Source: an uncultured Bacteroidales bacterium (GTDB taxonomy: Bacteria; Bacteroidota; Bacteroidia; Bacteroidales; Salinivirgaceae). Taken from it: a stretch of 64,000 nucleotides of DNA. Each line of letters starts with the position of its first letter. Positions within the stretch are counted from its first letter, which is position 1. This document shows, in pieces, positions 35,700-45,330 of this stretch. The stretch spans positions 1 to 64,000 of the forward strand of contig CALJOM010000011.1 of assembly GCA_937981765.1 (NCBI GenBank), written 5' to 3'. The notes under the pieces were generated by a model, which was not told where the DNA came from, searched no databases, and saw only the letters and a program-made list of their open reading frames with translations. The translations under genes were made by a program, and so were the position numbers.

Positions 35700-36263
35700 T
35701 TATTGCTCAACGCTCAAGATTCCTGTTGGCCGGAGAATTTTCCAGTCGGTAAAATCTTGTTTTGCGGTAAATCCTGTGCCAACTATAATTGCGTCTTTAT
35801 CGGTTACCTTAATGTATTTATCGCTTTGAATAATGCCTTTTCGTTCGTCCCATTCAATGTATTCAGTGTTGAAAATGGTGCCTTCGCTGTTCATTGCTTC
35901 CACGTTTCCGGTGGCTTCCCAGCGTGCCTCTTTTTCGTAATAGATGGCGTGGTTGGCCTTAAGAAATGAGATTACGGTTTGGTCGTCCGAAAGGAATTCT
36001 ACATAGATTCCATGGGGGAATTCGGTTTTTGAGTTTTCTTTGAAAGAGTATAAATTCACCGTTTGACTTTTGATCTTAAGGCGTACTCTCCCATGTTGAC
36101 TATGAAGCAATTCCATATTTTTCACCGAAAGGGTTGGCATTTCAGTGATATCTGGGATGTTGCGCACCTCATCGATTCCGGGAGCACAGGTGGTAAAAAG
36201 AGTAAAGACGACTGTTGAGAAAACAGTTATCTTTACTCTATGTTGGAAACCATTAAATATCAT
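35700..36263 (-). CDS. lptC: LPS export periplasmic protein LptC
   Basis: A 187-residue protein of the lipopolysaccharide transport bridge, anchored at the inner membrane with a beta-jellyroll in the periplasm. The N-terminus has a hydrophobic segment (about residues 10-28). Recognisable LptC features are YVEFLSDDQTVISFLKANHAIYYEKEARWEATGNVEAMNSEG (fragmented here over about 40 residues) followed by LNTEYIEWDE-like FNTEYIEWDERKGII. Its ATG overlaps the stop of the TPR gene by four bases, so the two are translationally coupled. Confidence 0.88.
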   Translation of the reverse strand: MIFNGFQHRVKITVFSTVVFTLFTTCAPGIDEVRNIPDITEMPTLSVKNMELLHSQHGRVRLKIKSQTVNLYSFKENSKTEFPHGIYVEFLSDDQTVISFLKANHAIYYEKEARWEATGNVEAMNSEGTIFNTEYIEWDERKGIIQSDKYIKVTDKDAIIVGTGFTAKQDFTDWKILRPTGILSVEQ

Positions 36264-37603
36264 TTTCTGATACGAACTCTTGTAACTTCGTTAATCCAGC
36301 CTGGAACAGTATATTCTTGTCCTTCGCGAAGATCGTTGAAAAAGGCATCTTCCTGACTTGGGAAATAGGCTGAGAAGGTTGCAATCAACTGATCAGCTTC
36401 AGCAGCAACGCTGGGATCGACTCGTTTTGCCTGAATAAACTTGTCAACGGCTGCCCAGTAGGCGGTATTTTGTTCAAAGGGTTTATCGCTGATCGATTTG
36501 TTGAACGAAGCATAGAGTCGACCGATTGTAATGTAAGAGCGTCCGTCGTTAGGATTATATTCTATAGCTCTGAGGGCTATTTTCCTGGTTTCTACAGGAG
36601 GTCGGCCTGCGGCAAAATAGATTAATGCTAACTCGGATAAATATTTCGCTTTCTCATCGTTAGATTCTTCCATATCAATGGCTTGTTGATAGTATGGTAT
36701 GGCCTTGTCGAAATCTTTACGAACAAGAAAATATTTTCCTAAACTATACGCTGAACTTGCCGAGGGTTGCATTTTATGAAGGTTTTCAGCCAAGGTTGCG
36801 TATAAGGGTGAATCTTCACATTTAACAGTTTGCATAAGCCCTAAGCTGCTTTTTAGATTTTCGATATCGTTTGGGGCCGCCTTGTATTTTCGGTCAACAA
36901 CTGGTATTAAGGCATCACAGGTTGCTGCTGATGAGCTTGAGAAGGCAGCTTGAACGTTATCTAGTGCAGTTTTTATTGTTTCCTTGTCTTTAGCTTCGAT
37001 TGCGTTTTTAAGTTGGGTTTCGAGAATTTCTACTGACTTTGAGAAATTTGCTACAACTTCATCGGGAGTTATTTGCTTTTTATTAAGGAGTTCAACAGAG
37101 AGTTGCATAAAGAGTGTTAATCCAAATTCCGGAACGGAAACACCTTCTTTTTTTACGTTTTCAGCTATGATTTGATAAGCCTCTGCCTCTCTTTCGGGGG
37201 CTAGACCATAGAGTTCAACGGCTTTTCTCGCCATAACTTCTCCACGTTTGCCAAAATATTGTGCCCGACGGTCGTATATCATCATGATGGTGTCAACATA
37301 CGCTTTCCTTAATGCGGGATCTTTTGTCTCGTCGATTAATATTTTGTACATCACCACTCCGTGGATATACATATTTTGACTTGCTCTTGGAGCTTCGTTA
37401 AACAATATTCTCCACGAGGGAAGGGCATCTTTAAAAGCTTTTTGTTTAACAAATTGTTGGTACAGCGATAGATTGGTAACTGCACGAACACTATCAGCTC
37501 CTTTTCCAAAGCGAGACCCATCTTCTATTCCTTTTTGTGCAATTGCCATTGTGGCTACCAGTAGGCTTCCGATAACTGCTGTCAAGACTCTTTTCAGCAT
37601 CAT
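36260..37603 (-). CDS. Exported TPR-repeat protein
   Basis: A 447-residue protein with a signal peptide (residues 1-22, ending AIAQ) and helical repeats. TPR-like units are clearest at about residues 280-360 (SAYSLGKYFLVRKDFDKAIPYYQQAIDM, SELALIYFAAGRPPVETRKIALRAIEYNPND). No catalytic motif. It lies between the outer-membrane protein gene and lptC in a gene order found in many Bacteroidota, and probably serves as an envelope scaffold. The precise role is unknown. Confidence 0.75.
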   Translation of the reverse strand: MMLKRVLTAVIGSLLVATMAIAQKGIEDGSRFGKGADSVRAVTNLSLYQQFVKQKAFKDALPSWRILFNEAPRASQNMYIHGVVMYKILIDETKDPALRKAYVDTIMMIYDRRAQYFGKRGEVMARKAVELYGLAPEREAEAYQIIAENVKKEGVSVPEFGLTLFMQLSVELLNKKQITPDEVVANFSKSVEILETQLKNAIEAKDKETIKTALDNVQAAFSSSSAATCDALIPVVDRKYKAAPNDIENLKSSLGLMQTVKCEDSPLYATLAENLHKMQPSASSAYSLGKYFLVRKDFDKAIPYYQQAIDMEESNDEKAKYLSELALIYFAAGRPPVETRKIALRAIEYNPNDGRSYITIGRLYASFNKSISDKPFEQNTAYWAAVDKFIQAKRVDPSVAAEADQLIATFSAYFPSQEDAFFNDLREGQEYTVPGWINEVTRVRIRK

Positions 37604-37627
37604 ATACTTTTGTTTTTAGAAAGTTGG

Positions 37628-38899
37628 TTAATCGTATTTGGGTTTATAGAACCATATTTCGCTAAATCTGAACTTTAAACTCATACGGGCGTAAAAATCT
37701 TTAATCTGGTCATTGGTGTGGGTTCCCATTTGTCCGAGTTGGCAGTCTATGTCTAACGAGTATATTCCTCTTTTAATTGGCATTCCTACTCCAACTCCTA
37801 TTCCGGCAATGTTAATGTTAGTTTCTTTGACTCTTATGTTGGATGATTCAAAAAATGCACCAAACTTGTAAGTGGTTCGTTTAAAATAGCTTGTTGCAGA
37901 GTTCCATTGAGGAATATACGATATTCCAGCTGCTATGCGGTGAAGATTTTTTGTGTTTTCAAAATTGGTAGATTCCCAATTCTGAAACGTGTAGTCGATT
38001 CCGTAGCTGTAGCGATTCATTATTGTCTTACCAATTCCGAGGGCAATAGAGAATGGTTTGTCGTACGAGATGGTTTTGTTGGTATCGGCTGCAATAATAT
38101 CGATAAAGATGTTGTCGTCGGTCGACCAGAGGTTTGTGCCTTTGGTTGTTCCTTTTATTGAATTTCTTTTTCCTGAAATATTGGACTTTGGTGTAAATAC
38201 AACGCCTATTGAATAGCTGGAGTTTTCGGCATCCGGGATACGATACCGCAGCCCGATTTGATAGTCAAAATCACTAATCTGATCTTTGATTCCTTGTTGG
38301 GTGTTGTAGCTGGTTCCGATGTTTTGAAGTATCAGGGTGTTGGTTTCTTCAAGTTTACCAAAAAGGTAGCGCACTGAAATACCCGCTGAAAAATCTGGGG
38401 TTATGTCGAAATTGTTAGCTACTGCAATAGCATTTAACCCACCTGAACCAACGTAGTATTTATCGATGGTTCCTATGGTAGAAGCGGTTTCGCGGTCGAG
38501 TATTTTATAGCCTCTGGAGGTTATCGGAATTAGGCTAATTCCGGCTGTCCAGTGTTTGGTGCCTCTAAAGCCGAAGGAGAAGTAGTTTAAATTTGCCTGG
38601 CTTGTGCTTCGTGAGGCTCCCGGAATGCTCATATACGAAAATTGGTTCTTAATACCCATTTCCAGCACAAAAGTTAGGGTATCGAGCAAACTGAGCGAAG
38701 CGGGATTGGAAATGTTTAGGGCATTACGGTTAGACATCCATAGGGTTGAACCCCCCATTCCCGGATTGGAAATATTGCCTACATTTTCCAGGAGGCCCAG
38801 ACCTGTTTTGGAATATGGGTTTAAGGTTAACGTTTGTCCCGATAGTTGAATAACGGGTATTAAAGTTATAAGGCTTATAGTGACTGCAATTTTATACAT
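37628..38899 (-). CDS. Outer-membrane beta-barrel protein (FadL/OmpP1-like pattern)
   Basis: A 423-residue protein with a signal peptide (residues 1-21) and an N-terminal segment NPYSKTGLGLLENVGNISNPGMGG, followed by alternating strands rich in Gly, Tyr and Phe (YFSFGFRGTKHWTAGISLIP, YSIGVVFTPKSNISGK). The C-terminal end (ARMSLKFRFSEIWFYKP) is strand-like. The pattern fits an outer-membrane porin/transport barrel of the FadL/OmpP1 type; the family assignment is tentative. It overlaps coaX by eight bases. Confidence 0.7.
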   Translation of the reverse strand: MYKIAVTISLITLIPVIQLSGQTLTLNPYSKTGLGLLENVGNISNPGMGGSTLWMSNRNALNISNPASLSLLDTLTFVLEMGIKNQFSYMSIPGASRSTSQANLNYFSFGFRGTKHWTAGISLIPITSRGYKILDRETASTIGTIDKYYVGSGGLNAIAVANNFDITPDFSAGISVRYLFGKLEETNTLILQNIGTSYNTQQGIKDQISDFDYQIGLRYRIPDAENSSYSIGVVFTPKSNISGKRNSIKGTTKGTNLWSTDDNIFIDIIAADTNKTISYDKPFSIALGIGKTIMNRYSYGIDYTFQNWESTNFENTKNLHRIAAGISYIPQWNSATSYFKRTTYKFGAFFESSNIRVKETNINIAGIGVGVGMPIKRGIYSLDIDCQLGQMGTHTNDQIKDFYARMSLKFRFSEIWFYKPKYD

Positions 38900-39605
38900 T
38901 TTCCTGAAGTATTCGGTTTAGTCCAATCAACACCAGATTTGGTTCTACAAAGATGGTTTTTTTTATTTTATTCTCAAAATATTGAGCATCGCCGCCGGTG
39001 GCAAGAATTTTAATCCCTTTATGTTTTTGACTAAAAATTTCAATGGTTTGGTCAATTTCATAAATAAGTCCGTTAACTACGCCAAAGGCAATTGCCTCAA
39101 AGGTGTTTTTGCCATAAAGGTCGGTTTCTTTGGGTGGTGATACCAAAGGAAGCCTTTCGGTGTAGATGTTTAAGGCTTTAAAACGTAACGATAATCCGGG
39201 TGAGATATTGCCTCCCATAAATGTTTGATTTAGTACCAAGTCGTAGGTTATGGCGGTTCCGGCATCGATAATAAGTAGTGATTCGCTGTCGAAGAGTGTG
39301 CATGCTCCAACGGCCGCAGCTAATCGGTCATGTCCGAGGGTTTCGGGAGTTTCGTAGCTATTGGCTATAGGTATCTTGCTTTTTATGGAGAGGCGATGAA
39401 AAAATATTCCGAGTTTTTGACAGGGTTCTTCTATTTCGGGTAGTAGCTTTCCACTTCCTGCCAACAATACAGCTTTGCATTCGGGATGGATTATTTCGTC
39501 CCAATGGTAAAAGTCGGTTGGGAGGACTTCTTTGCGGATTAGTTGGTTGTTTTTAAAATATCCGGCTTTGATGTTGCTGTTTCCAATGTCGAAGACGAGG
39601 TTCAC
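38892..39605 (-). CDS. coaX: Type III pantothenate kinase
   Basis: A 237-residue kinase that phosphorylates pantothenate in the first committed step of coenzyme A synthesis. The ASKHA-fold phosphate loop is FDIGNSNIKAG at the N-terminus. GHDRLAAAVGA and IIDAGTAITYD (catalytic Asp) follow, then GGNISPGLSLRFKAL. Length is typical. With panB two genes upstream, and coaD elsewhere in the window, three CoA-pathway genes are present. Confidence 0.94.
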   Translation of the reverse strand: MNLVFDIGNSNIKAGYFKNNQLIRKEVLPTDFYHWDEIIHPECKAVLLAGSGKLLPEIEEPCQKLGIFFHRLSIKSKIPIANSYETPETLGHDRLAAAVGACTLFDSESLLIIDAGTAITYDLVLNQTFMGGNISPGLSLRFKALNIYTERLPLVSPPKETDLYGKNTFEAIAFGVVNGLIYEIDQTIEIFSQKHKGIKILATGGDAQYFENKIKKTIFVEPNLVLIGLNRILQENV

Positions 39606-39647
39606 AGGTAGGTGGTTGTTAACGGTTAATGATTTATAGCTAATTGG

Positions 39648-40352
39648 TTATAAGGAGTTAGCAATGGGTGTAAATTCTCTCCAGAGTGCATCGTCGGTAG
39701 GCAGTGGGGCTGTTAGTTCTATTGGGGTTTGTTGCACCGGGTGTTTGAATATTAATTTAAACGAGTGCAAATTGATTCCTCCGTTGGGATTCGAACGTGG
39801 AAATCCATATTTTAGGTCGCCTCGGATGGGGCACCCAATGCGGGCAAGTTGGCATCGTATCTGATGATGGCGGCCGGTTTCCAAGTTGATTTTCAGAAGA
39901 AAGTAGTTGTCGGTTCGTCCAACCATTTCATAGGTGAGCGTTCCCAACTTACTGCCTTTCTTGGCGCTGGTATGTGCGTGTGATTTGTTGGTTTTGGAAT
40001 CGCGTAAAATGTAATGTTCCAATCTGCCGGAGAGTTCTGCGGGTTGTGTTCCTACTACTGCCAAGTAGATTTTTTCTACGTCGCGGTTTTGAAACATGGT
40101 GTTTAAGCGTGCCAGCGCTTTCGATGTTTTGGCAAAAAGCACTATTCCGCTTACAGGGCGGTCGATACGATGTGTCAGGCCAATAAAAACATTTCCGGGT
40201 TTTTGATAGGTTTCTTTGATATATTCAGCAACAATATCTACCAGAGGAGGGTCGCCGCTTTCGTCCCCCTGAACGGGTAGTCCGGCAGGTTTGTTTACTG
40301 CTATAAGGTGGTTGTCTTCGTAAAGAATTTCTATTTTCTTTGGGTTGATCAT
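39648..40352 (-). CDS. RluA family pseudouridine synthase
   Basis: A 234-residue RNA-modifying enzyme. The catalytic Asp sits in GLTHRIDRPVSGIVLFAK (about residues 60-78). LKINLETGRHHQIRCQLARIG is the RluA C-terminal motif. It starts directly with the catalytic domain (EILYEDNHLIAVNKPAGLPV) and lacks the S4 domain of RluC/RluD, so it resembles the short RluA/TruC-type enzymes. Target RNA is not predictable. It lies between panB and coaX. Confidence 0.9.
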   Translation of the reverse strand: MINPKKIEILYEDNHLIAVNKPAGLPVQGDESGDPPLVDIVAEYIKETYQKPGNVFIGLTHRIDRPVSGIVLFAKTSKALARLNTMFQNRDVEKIYLAVVGTQPAELSGRLEHYILRDSKTNKSHAHTSAKKGSKLGTLTYEMVGRTDNYFLLKINLETGRHHQIRCQLARIGCPIRGDLKYGFPRSNPNGGINLHSFKLIFKHPVQQTPIELTAPLPTDDALWREFTPIANSL

Positions 40353-40403
40353 TGTTATACTTCTTGGACTAGTTAGGAGTTTGTTTGATGATTAGTAAAG
40401 CGA

Positions 40404-41219
40404 TTAGTATTGTTCGTTTTCGTTGGGGAAGTCCTGACGTTTTACATCGTTAATGTAATTTTGTACTGCTGCGGTGATTTCCAGAAATAGGTTGTGGTAT
40501 CGTCGTAAAAAACGGGGAGAAAATTCGGTGGTAATTCCAAGCATGTCGTGAAGTACCAAAACTTGACCATCGACGTATTTCCCTGCCCCGATTCCTATAA
40601 TGGGTATTTTGGCATTTTCGGTGACAACTTTGGCCAATTGGGCAGGAATTTTTTCGAGAATAATGGAGAAACATCCAACTTCTTCCAATTTTTTGGCGTC
40701 TTCGATAAGTTTCTTTGCCTCTTGCTCGTCGCGTGCTCTTACAACGTAGGTGCCGAATTTGTTGATCGATTGGGGGGTTAATCCTAAATGTCCCATTACG
40801 GGGATTCCTGCCGAAAGAATTCGTTGTACCGACTCTAAAATTTCTTCCCCGCCTTCCATTTTTATTGCCTGAGCTCCGGTTTCTTTCATAATTCGTATGG
40901 CTGAATGCAGAGCTTCTTTGCTGTTACCCTGATAGGTCCCAAAGGGCAGGTCGACAACCACAAGTGCCCGCTCTACTCCACGAACAACGGATTGTGCGTG
41001 ATAAATCATTTGGTCGAGGGTAATAGGCAGGGTAGTTTTATGTCCGGCCATAACGTTGCTGGCGGAGTCTCCAACAAGAATAACGTCAATTCCTGCACGG
41101 TCGAGTATCTTTGCCATGGAATAGTCGTAAGCTGTAAGCATGGAGATTTTTTCTCCACGGAGCTTCATGGCCGCCAGTACGTGAGTGGTTACTGCTTTTA
41201 TGTGAGATTCTGTGGACAT
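40404..41219 (-). CDS. panB: 3-methyl-2-oxobutanoate hydroxymethyltransferase
   Basis: A 271-residue enzyme that makes ketopantoate from 3-methyl-2-oxobutanoate and methylene-tetrahydrofolate, the first step of pantothenate synthesis. Motifs are [34 protein letters not shown] with the metal-binding Asp, [21 protein letters not shown] and [24 protein letters not shown]. Length is normal. It is 15 bases after the hypothetical gene and 51 before the RluA gene. Its partner panC is not in the window. Confidence 0.95.
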   Translation of the reverse strand: MSTESHIKAVTTHVLAAMKLRGEKISMLTAYDYSMAKILDRAGIDVILVGDSASNVMAGHKTTLPITLDQMIYHAQSVVRGVERALVVVDLPFGTYQGNSKEALHSAIRIMKETGAQAIKMEGGEEILESVQRILSAGIPVMGHLGLTPQSINKFGTYVVRARDEQEAKKLIEDAKKLEEVGCFSIILEKIPAQLAKVVTENAKIPIIGIGAGKYVDGQVLVLHDMLGITTEFSPRFLRRYHNLFLEITAAVQNYINDVKRQDFPNENEQY

Positions 41220-41234
41220 GATGTTTGGCTTTTA

Positions 41235-41933
41235 TTAATGTAGGGAAAGGTTTTTTAAATTTTTGTGCAATTCATTAATGGCAAGGGTGTGAAAATGTGG
41301 GTAAAGTCGTTTATCGCGTAACCTGGAGTGGCTTTGAAAGTGGGAGGAGTGTTCAATAACTGTGCCACCATCTCCGGAATCGTAGAATCGAAGCCTTTGT
41401 TTTCCGATTGATTTACCGCCTTTTAGGTAGCAAAACTCGAATATTCCGTTTTCTCTATCAAGCAGGGTAACTTTCAAGGCGGTGTTGAGTTTATAGATAC
41501 CGGCAAAATATCGTAGTGTGATAAAGAGAATTTGCTCTTCTTTTAGTTGAAAGTCGGAATCGGGTGATACGAAACATAAACTATCGGTATGCGGAGCGTA
41601 AATCATGTTTAACTGAAGTATCTGGCTATTCCAAAGTTTCGCCGGATTCGCTTTCAAACAAGCATCAATGAGTTTCGATGTTGGTAGTGGATAATAGAAG
41701 GTTACCAGATGTTCGAAACCGTGGCTTAGGGTCGATGGTTCAAGTTCAGAAAAAAACTGCACACCATTTTTCCGATATCCAAGAATATATTTTTTGGTTT
41801 TTTGTGAAATTCGGGGTTCGTTTGATATGTCAATCAGCTTGCGTTGTGCAAATGTTGAGGGATAAAAGCCCAGATATACAACCAAAATAAGGGGTATTAA
41901 TTTTGCCTGTAGGTGCATTGCTTTTTTATGCAA
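41235..41933 (-). CDS. Exported hypothetical protein
   Basis: A 232-residue protein with an N-terminal signal (about residues 1-29, ending STFAQ); translation may start at the second Met (residue 6). The rest has alternating hydrophobic strands and a C-terminal helix. GFEHLVTFYYPLPTSKLIDACLK and GTVIEHSSHFQS recall a START/polyketide-cyclase-like fold, but this is only a guess from pattern. No catalytic motif is clear. It heads the panB-RluA-coaX run and was not recognised as a named family. Confidence 0.6.
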   Translation of the reverse strand: MHKKAMHLQAKLIPLILVVYLGFYPSTFAQRKLIDISNEPRISQKTKKYILGYRKNGVQFFSELEPSTLSHGFEHLVTFYYPLPTSKLIDACLKANPAKLWNSQILQLNMIYAPHTDSLCFVSPDSDFQLKEEQILFITLRYFAGIYKLNTALKVTLLDRENGIFEFCYLKGGKSIGKQRLRFYDSGDGGTVIEHSSHFQSHSRLRDKRLYPHFHTLAINELHKNLKNLSLH

Positions 41934-41950
41934 AATTATGCCATTTTTAT

Positions 41951-41985
41951 AAAAAGAAAAGAGACTGCCTAAAAAGACAGCCTCT
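41951..41985 (-). terminator. Terminator of the gld/DUF4340 operon
   Basis: On the minus strand an eight-pair stem with one G-U wobble (41960-41967 with 41978-41985) and a ten-base loop, followed by TTTTCTTTTT. Confidence 0.6.
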
Positions 41986-42000
41986 CAGGTATGAATTGCT

Positions 42001-42921
42001 TTAGTTTTTAAATTTTTGCTTTGAAACGAAAATTCGTTTAAAGAGGTATTCTGCATCGGTTAAAATTGCTTCGTTTTGGGTGGTGATAAACATATAACGG
42101 TCTTGATGTTTAAATGCTTTAACCGTAATGGGCGGAAGGTTGTTTATAGAGATTTTCAACTGAAATTGCTCCATTTGTTCGGGAGTTGTTTCGGCAATGC
42201 TGCTGGCGTGGGTGTCTTTAATATCATAAAGGTAATTGTTAACCTTGCCGGCTGATACGGTGTCTACTCCCATTAGCCATTGGTTATTGTTTTTACTTAG
42301 GGTAAATGAACTATCGCCCGGATAGGAGAATTCTATTTGTTGAACGACGCTAGGATCGATGTTGAGGATAGTTTTGTCGCGGAAGTTTTGAAAATCGCGT
42401 TTAATAGAGAAGCTTAAAGCCCCCTCAACGCTATAAACATCGTTGTTTTTGGGTTGGCGTACCATGGTGGAGAGTTGAACTCCTCCATAGCCCGATTGCC
42501 GGTAGCTGAACCGACCGATTACGATTTCACCAAGGTTCTTTTTGTTGTGAAAGAGAGTCACTTTAGTGCCTAGGCTATCGTCTACTTCGTATTCTTTCCA
42601 TTGGGATTTATCGCGTGAAACAAGGCGTTCGATTTTTATGTTCGATAAGTCTTTTAGAATGTTTTCTACGCTGGATTGGTCGGCACGGTATTTTTGGTTC
42701 TCTTTGTTGGATACCATCCAAACACCCGAAACTTTTTCGAAAGTAATGACATCATCGCTGTGAGAGATCACCAGGGAGCTTACGTTTTGAGGGTCAAAAC
42801 TAAGTAATTCGTCTGCAAATGAGCGTTCGCCTCGCAGGTTGTCTCGGATTAGATTTACTGCCACCACTAGGGCTAATACTCCAAGAATGATGTAGAGTGT
42901 TTTGTTTTTCGTTTTCAGCAT
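42001..42921 (-). CDS. DUF4340 domain protein, membrane-anchored
   Basis: A 306-residue protein with one N-terminal membrane helix (about residues 8-27) and an extracytoplasmic beta-rich domain of the DUF4340 type (SSLVISHSDDVITFEKVSGVWMVS, NLGEIVIGRFSYRQSGYGGVQL, DKTILNIDPSVVQQIEFSYPG). DUF4340 genes usually stand next to GldG-type ABC genes, as here, 18 bases after gldG. It is probably an accessory part of that complex. The molecular role is unknown. Confidence 0.8.
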   Translation of the reverse strand: MLKTKNKTLYIILGVLALVVAVNLIRDNLRGERSFADELLSFDPQNVSSLVISHSDDVITFEKVSGVWMVSNKENQKYRADQSSVENILKDLSNIKIERLVSRDKSQWKEYEVDDSLGTKVTLFHNKKNLGEIVIGRFSYRQSGYGGVQLSTMVRQPKNNDVYSVEGALSFSIKRDFQNFRDKTILNIDPSVVQQIEFSYPGDSSFTLSKNNNQWLMGVDTVSAGKVNNYLYDIKDTHASSIAETTPEQMEQFQLKISINNLPPITVKAFKHQDRYMFITTQNEAILTDAEYLFKRIFVSKQKFKN

Positions 42922-42939
42922 GGTGTAGAAATTTTATAA

Positions 42940-44460
42940 TTAGTCTACAAAGTTTTTTTGCATACGTTTAATTCGCATAATCTTACGACGCTGTAAGCGG
43001 TAAATACCGTAAAAGAGTATGAGCAATATCGGAAGCAGGAAGTTAAGATACTTTAAAAATGCTTTTTTGCCGTCTTCAATATTTTCGAGCGGACGATCGG
43101 TTATGGATTTGGTACGTAAAAGTATTAGTCCTGTATCGTCGGAGAGGTAGTCCAGGGCGTTGGCAAAAAGGTTTATGTTGTCGGGTTGCTGTTGTTGAGC
43201 TTTTTGCTCCGAGCCGTTAACGGCAAAATTTCCATCGCCAAATACTACCATTTTGAATGGTTTGGCTGAGTTTTTTGATTCGATTAGCGCTCCGGCTACA
43301 ATTGATTTTCGCGGGAAATCGTTTTTTGTCCACCGACGCTGTACATCAAAATAGGTGGTGGAGGGATGGGTATTAGCATTGGCTGATGAAACCATTAGCG
43401 GGGTGTATACTACTTGCGTTGTGTCGCCAATGAAATTTAACGGACTGGCAAATTGTAAAACTACCGACTCCAATCCGGAGACTATCGGGTGCGAATTAAA
43501 GTTTGTGATAATTGGCAGATAGGGGAACATAACCTGGGTTTGCATACGGAAGAATCCGGATTGTTGCTGTACGGTTACATTGGCACATTGGGCGTCAATG
43601 AGAAACGCATTTTCTACCTTAATTCCGTAGCTTTCAAGTAAGGATTCGAGTCCTGTATTAACAGGGAATCCCCGCACTTGTTGAAAATCTCCATCAACAC
43701 GGTCGATAGCAGCTATTAGTTTTCCGCCTTTTTCGAGAAACTGGCGTATTTGTTCCAGATGTGTTTGTGGAAAGGAGTCGCGTGGGGATACAATGGCTAA
43801 CGTGTTGTATTTCAAAAGGTTGTTAACAGTGTCGTTAAGTGTTATGAAATCAACATTGTAGAGCACTTCAATTTCTTCCATTAATTGCGGCATCTCGTAG
43901 CGTCCCGGTTCCCCATGGCCTTGAAGAAAGGCAATGGTTTGTTTATTTTCGAGGCTTATTTTTTTTATGGCTTTGGAAAGCGAATATTCCATGGCGCCAC
44001 CTACGGGAATAAACGGCAGGATTTCTTCCTTATTGCCATATTGTATCACAGCCCCCATGTAGGCTTTTTTCTGGGTTAACTGATCTTTTTCACGAACGTT
44101 AATAAGGAATGGTTGTATTCCTTTTTGAACGGCTTTTTGTTCGTATTCGGGTTTTTCCGAAGGATTAATGAATTCAAAAACCACATTGCCCCGAGAGATG
44201 GCGTTGTACTCTTCGAGCATCTCTTTAAAATCCTGACGGTTTTTTGCTACGTTTGGGGGAAGGTCTTTGCTAAAAAAGGCCGTCACGGTAACCGGTTCTT
44301 TAAGGTTCCGCAAAATATTTTTGGTGGCTTTGCTTAGCGTATATCGGTTGTCTTGAGTAAAATCGAGTCGGTAAAATAGCCCGGTAGATGCAATATTTGC
44401 CAGTATTACTATAGCTCCTATTAGGGCAAGATTATAGAGAAGTTTTTTTCTGGTTTTCAT
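42940..44460 (-). CDS. gldG: GldG family ABC-associated protein
   Basis: A 506-residue protein with an N-terminal helix (about residues 9-30), then RLDFTQDNRYTLSKATKNILRNL, which is the hallmark of GldG. A long soluble ABC_transp_aux-like domain follows (QTIAFLQGHGEPGRYEMPQL, NTLAIVSPRDSFPQTHLEQIRQFLEKGGKLIAAID). A C-terminal helix (about 470-492) is followed by a basic tail. In gliding Bacteroidota GldA, GldF and GldG form one ABC complex; homologues occur in non-gliding species too. Confidence 0.85.
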   Translation of the reverse strand: MKTRKKLLYNLALIGAIVILANIASTGLFYRLDFTQDNRYTLSKATKNILRNLKEPVTVTAFFSKDLPPNVAKNRQDFKEMLEEYNAISRGNVVFEFINPSEKPEYEQKAVQKGIQPFLINVREKDQLTQKKAYMGAVIQYGNKEEILPFIPVGGAMEYSLSKAIKKISLENKQTIAFLQGHGEPGRYEMPQLMEEIEVLYNVDFITLNDTVNNLLKYNTLAIVSPRDSFPQTHLEQIRQFLEKGGKLIAAIDRVDGDFQQVRGFPVNTGLESLLESYGIKVENAFLIDAQCANVTVQQQSGFFRMQTQVMFPYLPIITNFNSHPIVSGLESVVLQFASPLNFIGDTTQVVYTPLMVSSANANTHPSTTYFDVQRRWTKNDFPRKSIVAGALIESKNSAKPFKMVVFGDGNFAVNGSEQKAQQQQPDNINLFANALDYLSDDTGLILLRTKSITDRPLENIEDGKKAFLKYLNFLLPILLILFYGIYRLQRRKIMRIKRMQKNFVD

Positions 44461-44521
44461 AGTTCAATGTTTTTGTTTAGCTGATAAACAATTGGTATTT
44501 CCGGATTATATCTAACATGTT

Positions 44522-45247
44522 TTATTCCGAGAGATTTCTGCGGGTTAGCACAGCTTCAGTGCCAATTAGTCCCAGAAAAATCAAACTGGCAAAGTAAACC
44601 AGGTTGCGTGTGTCAATTACCCCGCGTGCAATACTGTTAAAGTGGGTTTGAATACTCAGGTAGTTGAATAGTTGAGAAGACCATCCACTAACACTTTGAC
44701 TTATAACATTGCTAATAATGTGGAAAAATATCCCGATAAAAAGGGTGATTAAAAAGGCAACGAGCTGATTGTTAGTGATGCTGCTTGCAAAAAGCCCTAT
44801 GCTGATGTAGGCAGCACTCATAAGTAACAGGCCGAAATATCCGGTTAGAACAGCTCCGTGATCAACGTTTCCAAGATTTGTTACGGTTATGTAATATGGA
44901 ATGGTGAGTGCCAAGGCTATAACAATCAAAATCAATGTTGAAAGATATTTTCCCACAACTACCTGCCAGTCGGTTACCGGTTTAGTTAGCAGCAATTCAA
45001 TAGTCCCTACACGGTTTTCTTCGGCAAGCAACCGCATGGTTAAAGCTGGAATAAAAAAGAACAAAGTCCAGTAGGAAATTTCAAAAAATACCTGAAGACT
45101 GGCTTGTCCAATAAAAAATATGTCGGAGCCGTAGATCCAGGTAAAAAAGCCTGTAAAACCTACAAAGGCTATTAGCATGATGTAGGCAATCAGTGAATCG
45201 AAAAACGATTTTAATTCACGTTTGGCAATTATCCAGATGGGTTTCAT
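44522..45247 (-). CDS. gldF: ABC transporter permease, GldF-like
   Basis: A 241-residue integral membrane protein with about six hydrophobic segments. RELKSFFDSLIAYIMLIAFVGFTGFF opens it, then LTMRLLAEENRVGTIELLLTKPVTDWQVVVGKYLST, the conserved ABC-2 permease cytoplasmic motif. Length and context, between gldA and gldG, identify it as the GldF type. Confidence 0.87.
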   Translation of the reverse strand: MKPIWIIAKRELKSFFDSLIAYIMLIAFVGFTGFFTWIYGSDIFFIGQASLQVFFEISYWTLFFFIPALTMRLLAEENRVGTIELLLTKPVTDWQVVVGKYLSTLILIVIALALTIPYYITVTNLGNVDHGAVLTGYFGLLLMSAAYISIGLFASSITNNQLVAFLITLFIGIFFHIISNVISQSVSGWSSQLFNYLSIQTHFNSIARGVIDTRNLVYFASLIFLGLIGTEAVLTRRNLSE

Positions 45248-45330
45248 AGATTCTGAGTTTTGTTTAATGAAACTGATGTAACGTTTAGAAACTGGTGTCC
45301 TATTGGGCGTTTTCCAGAAAAGTTTTTAAA

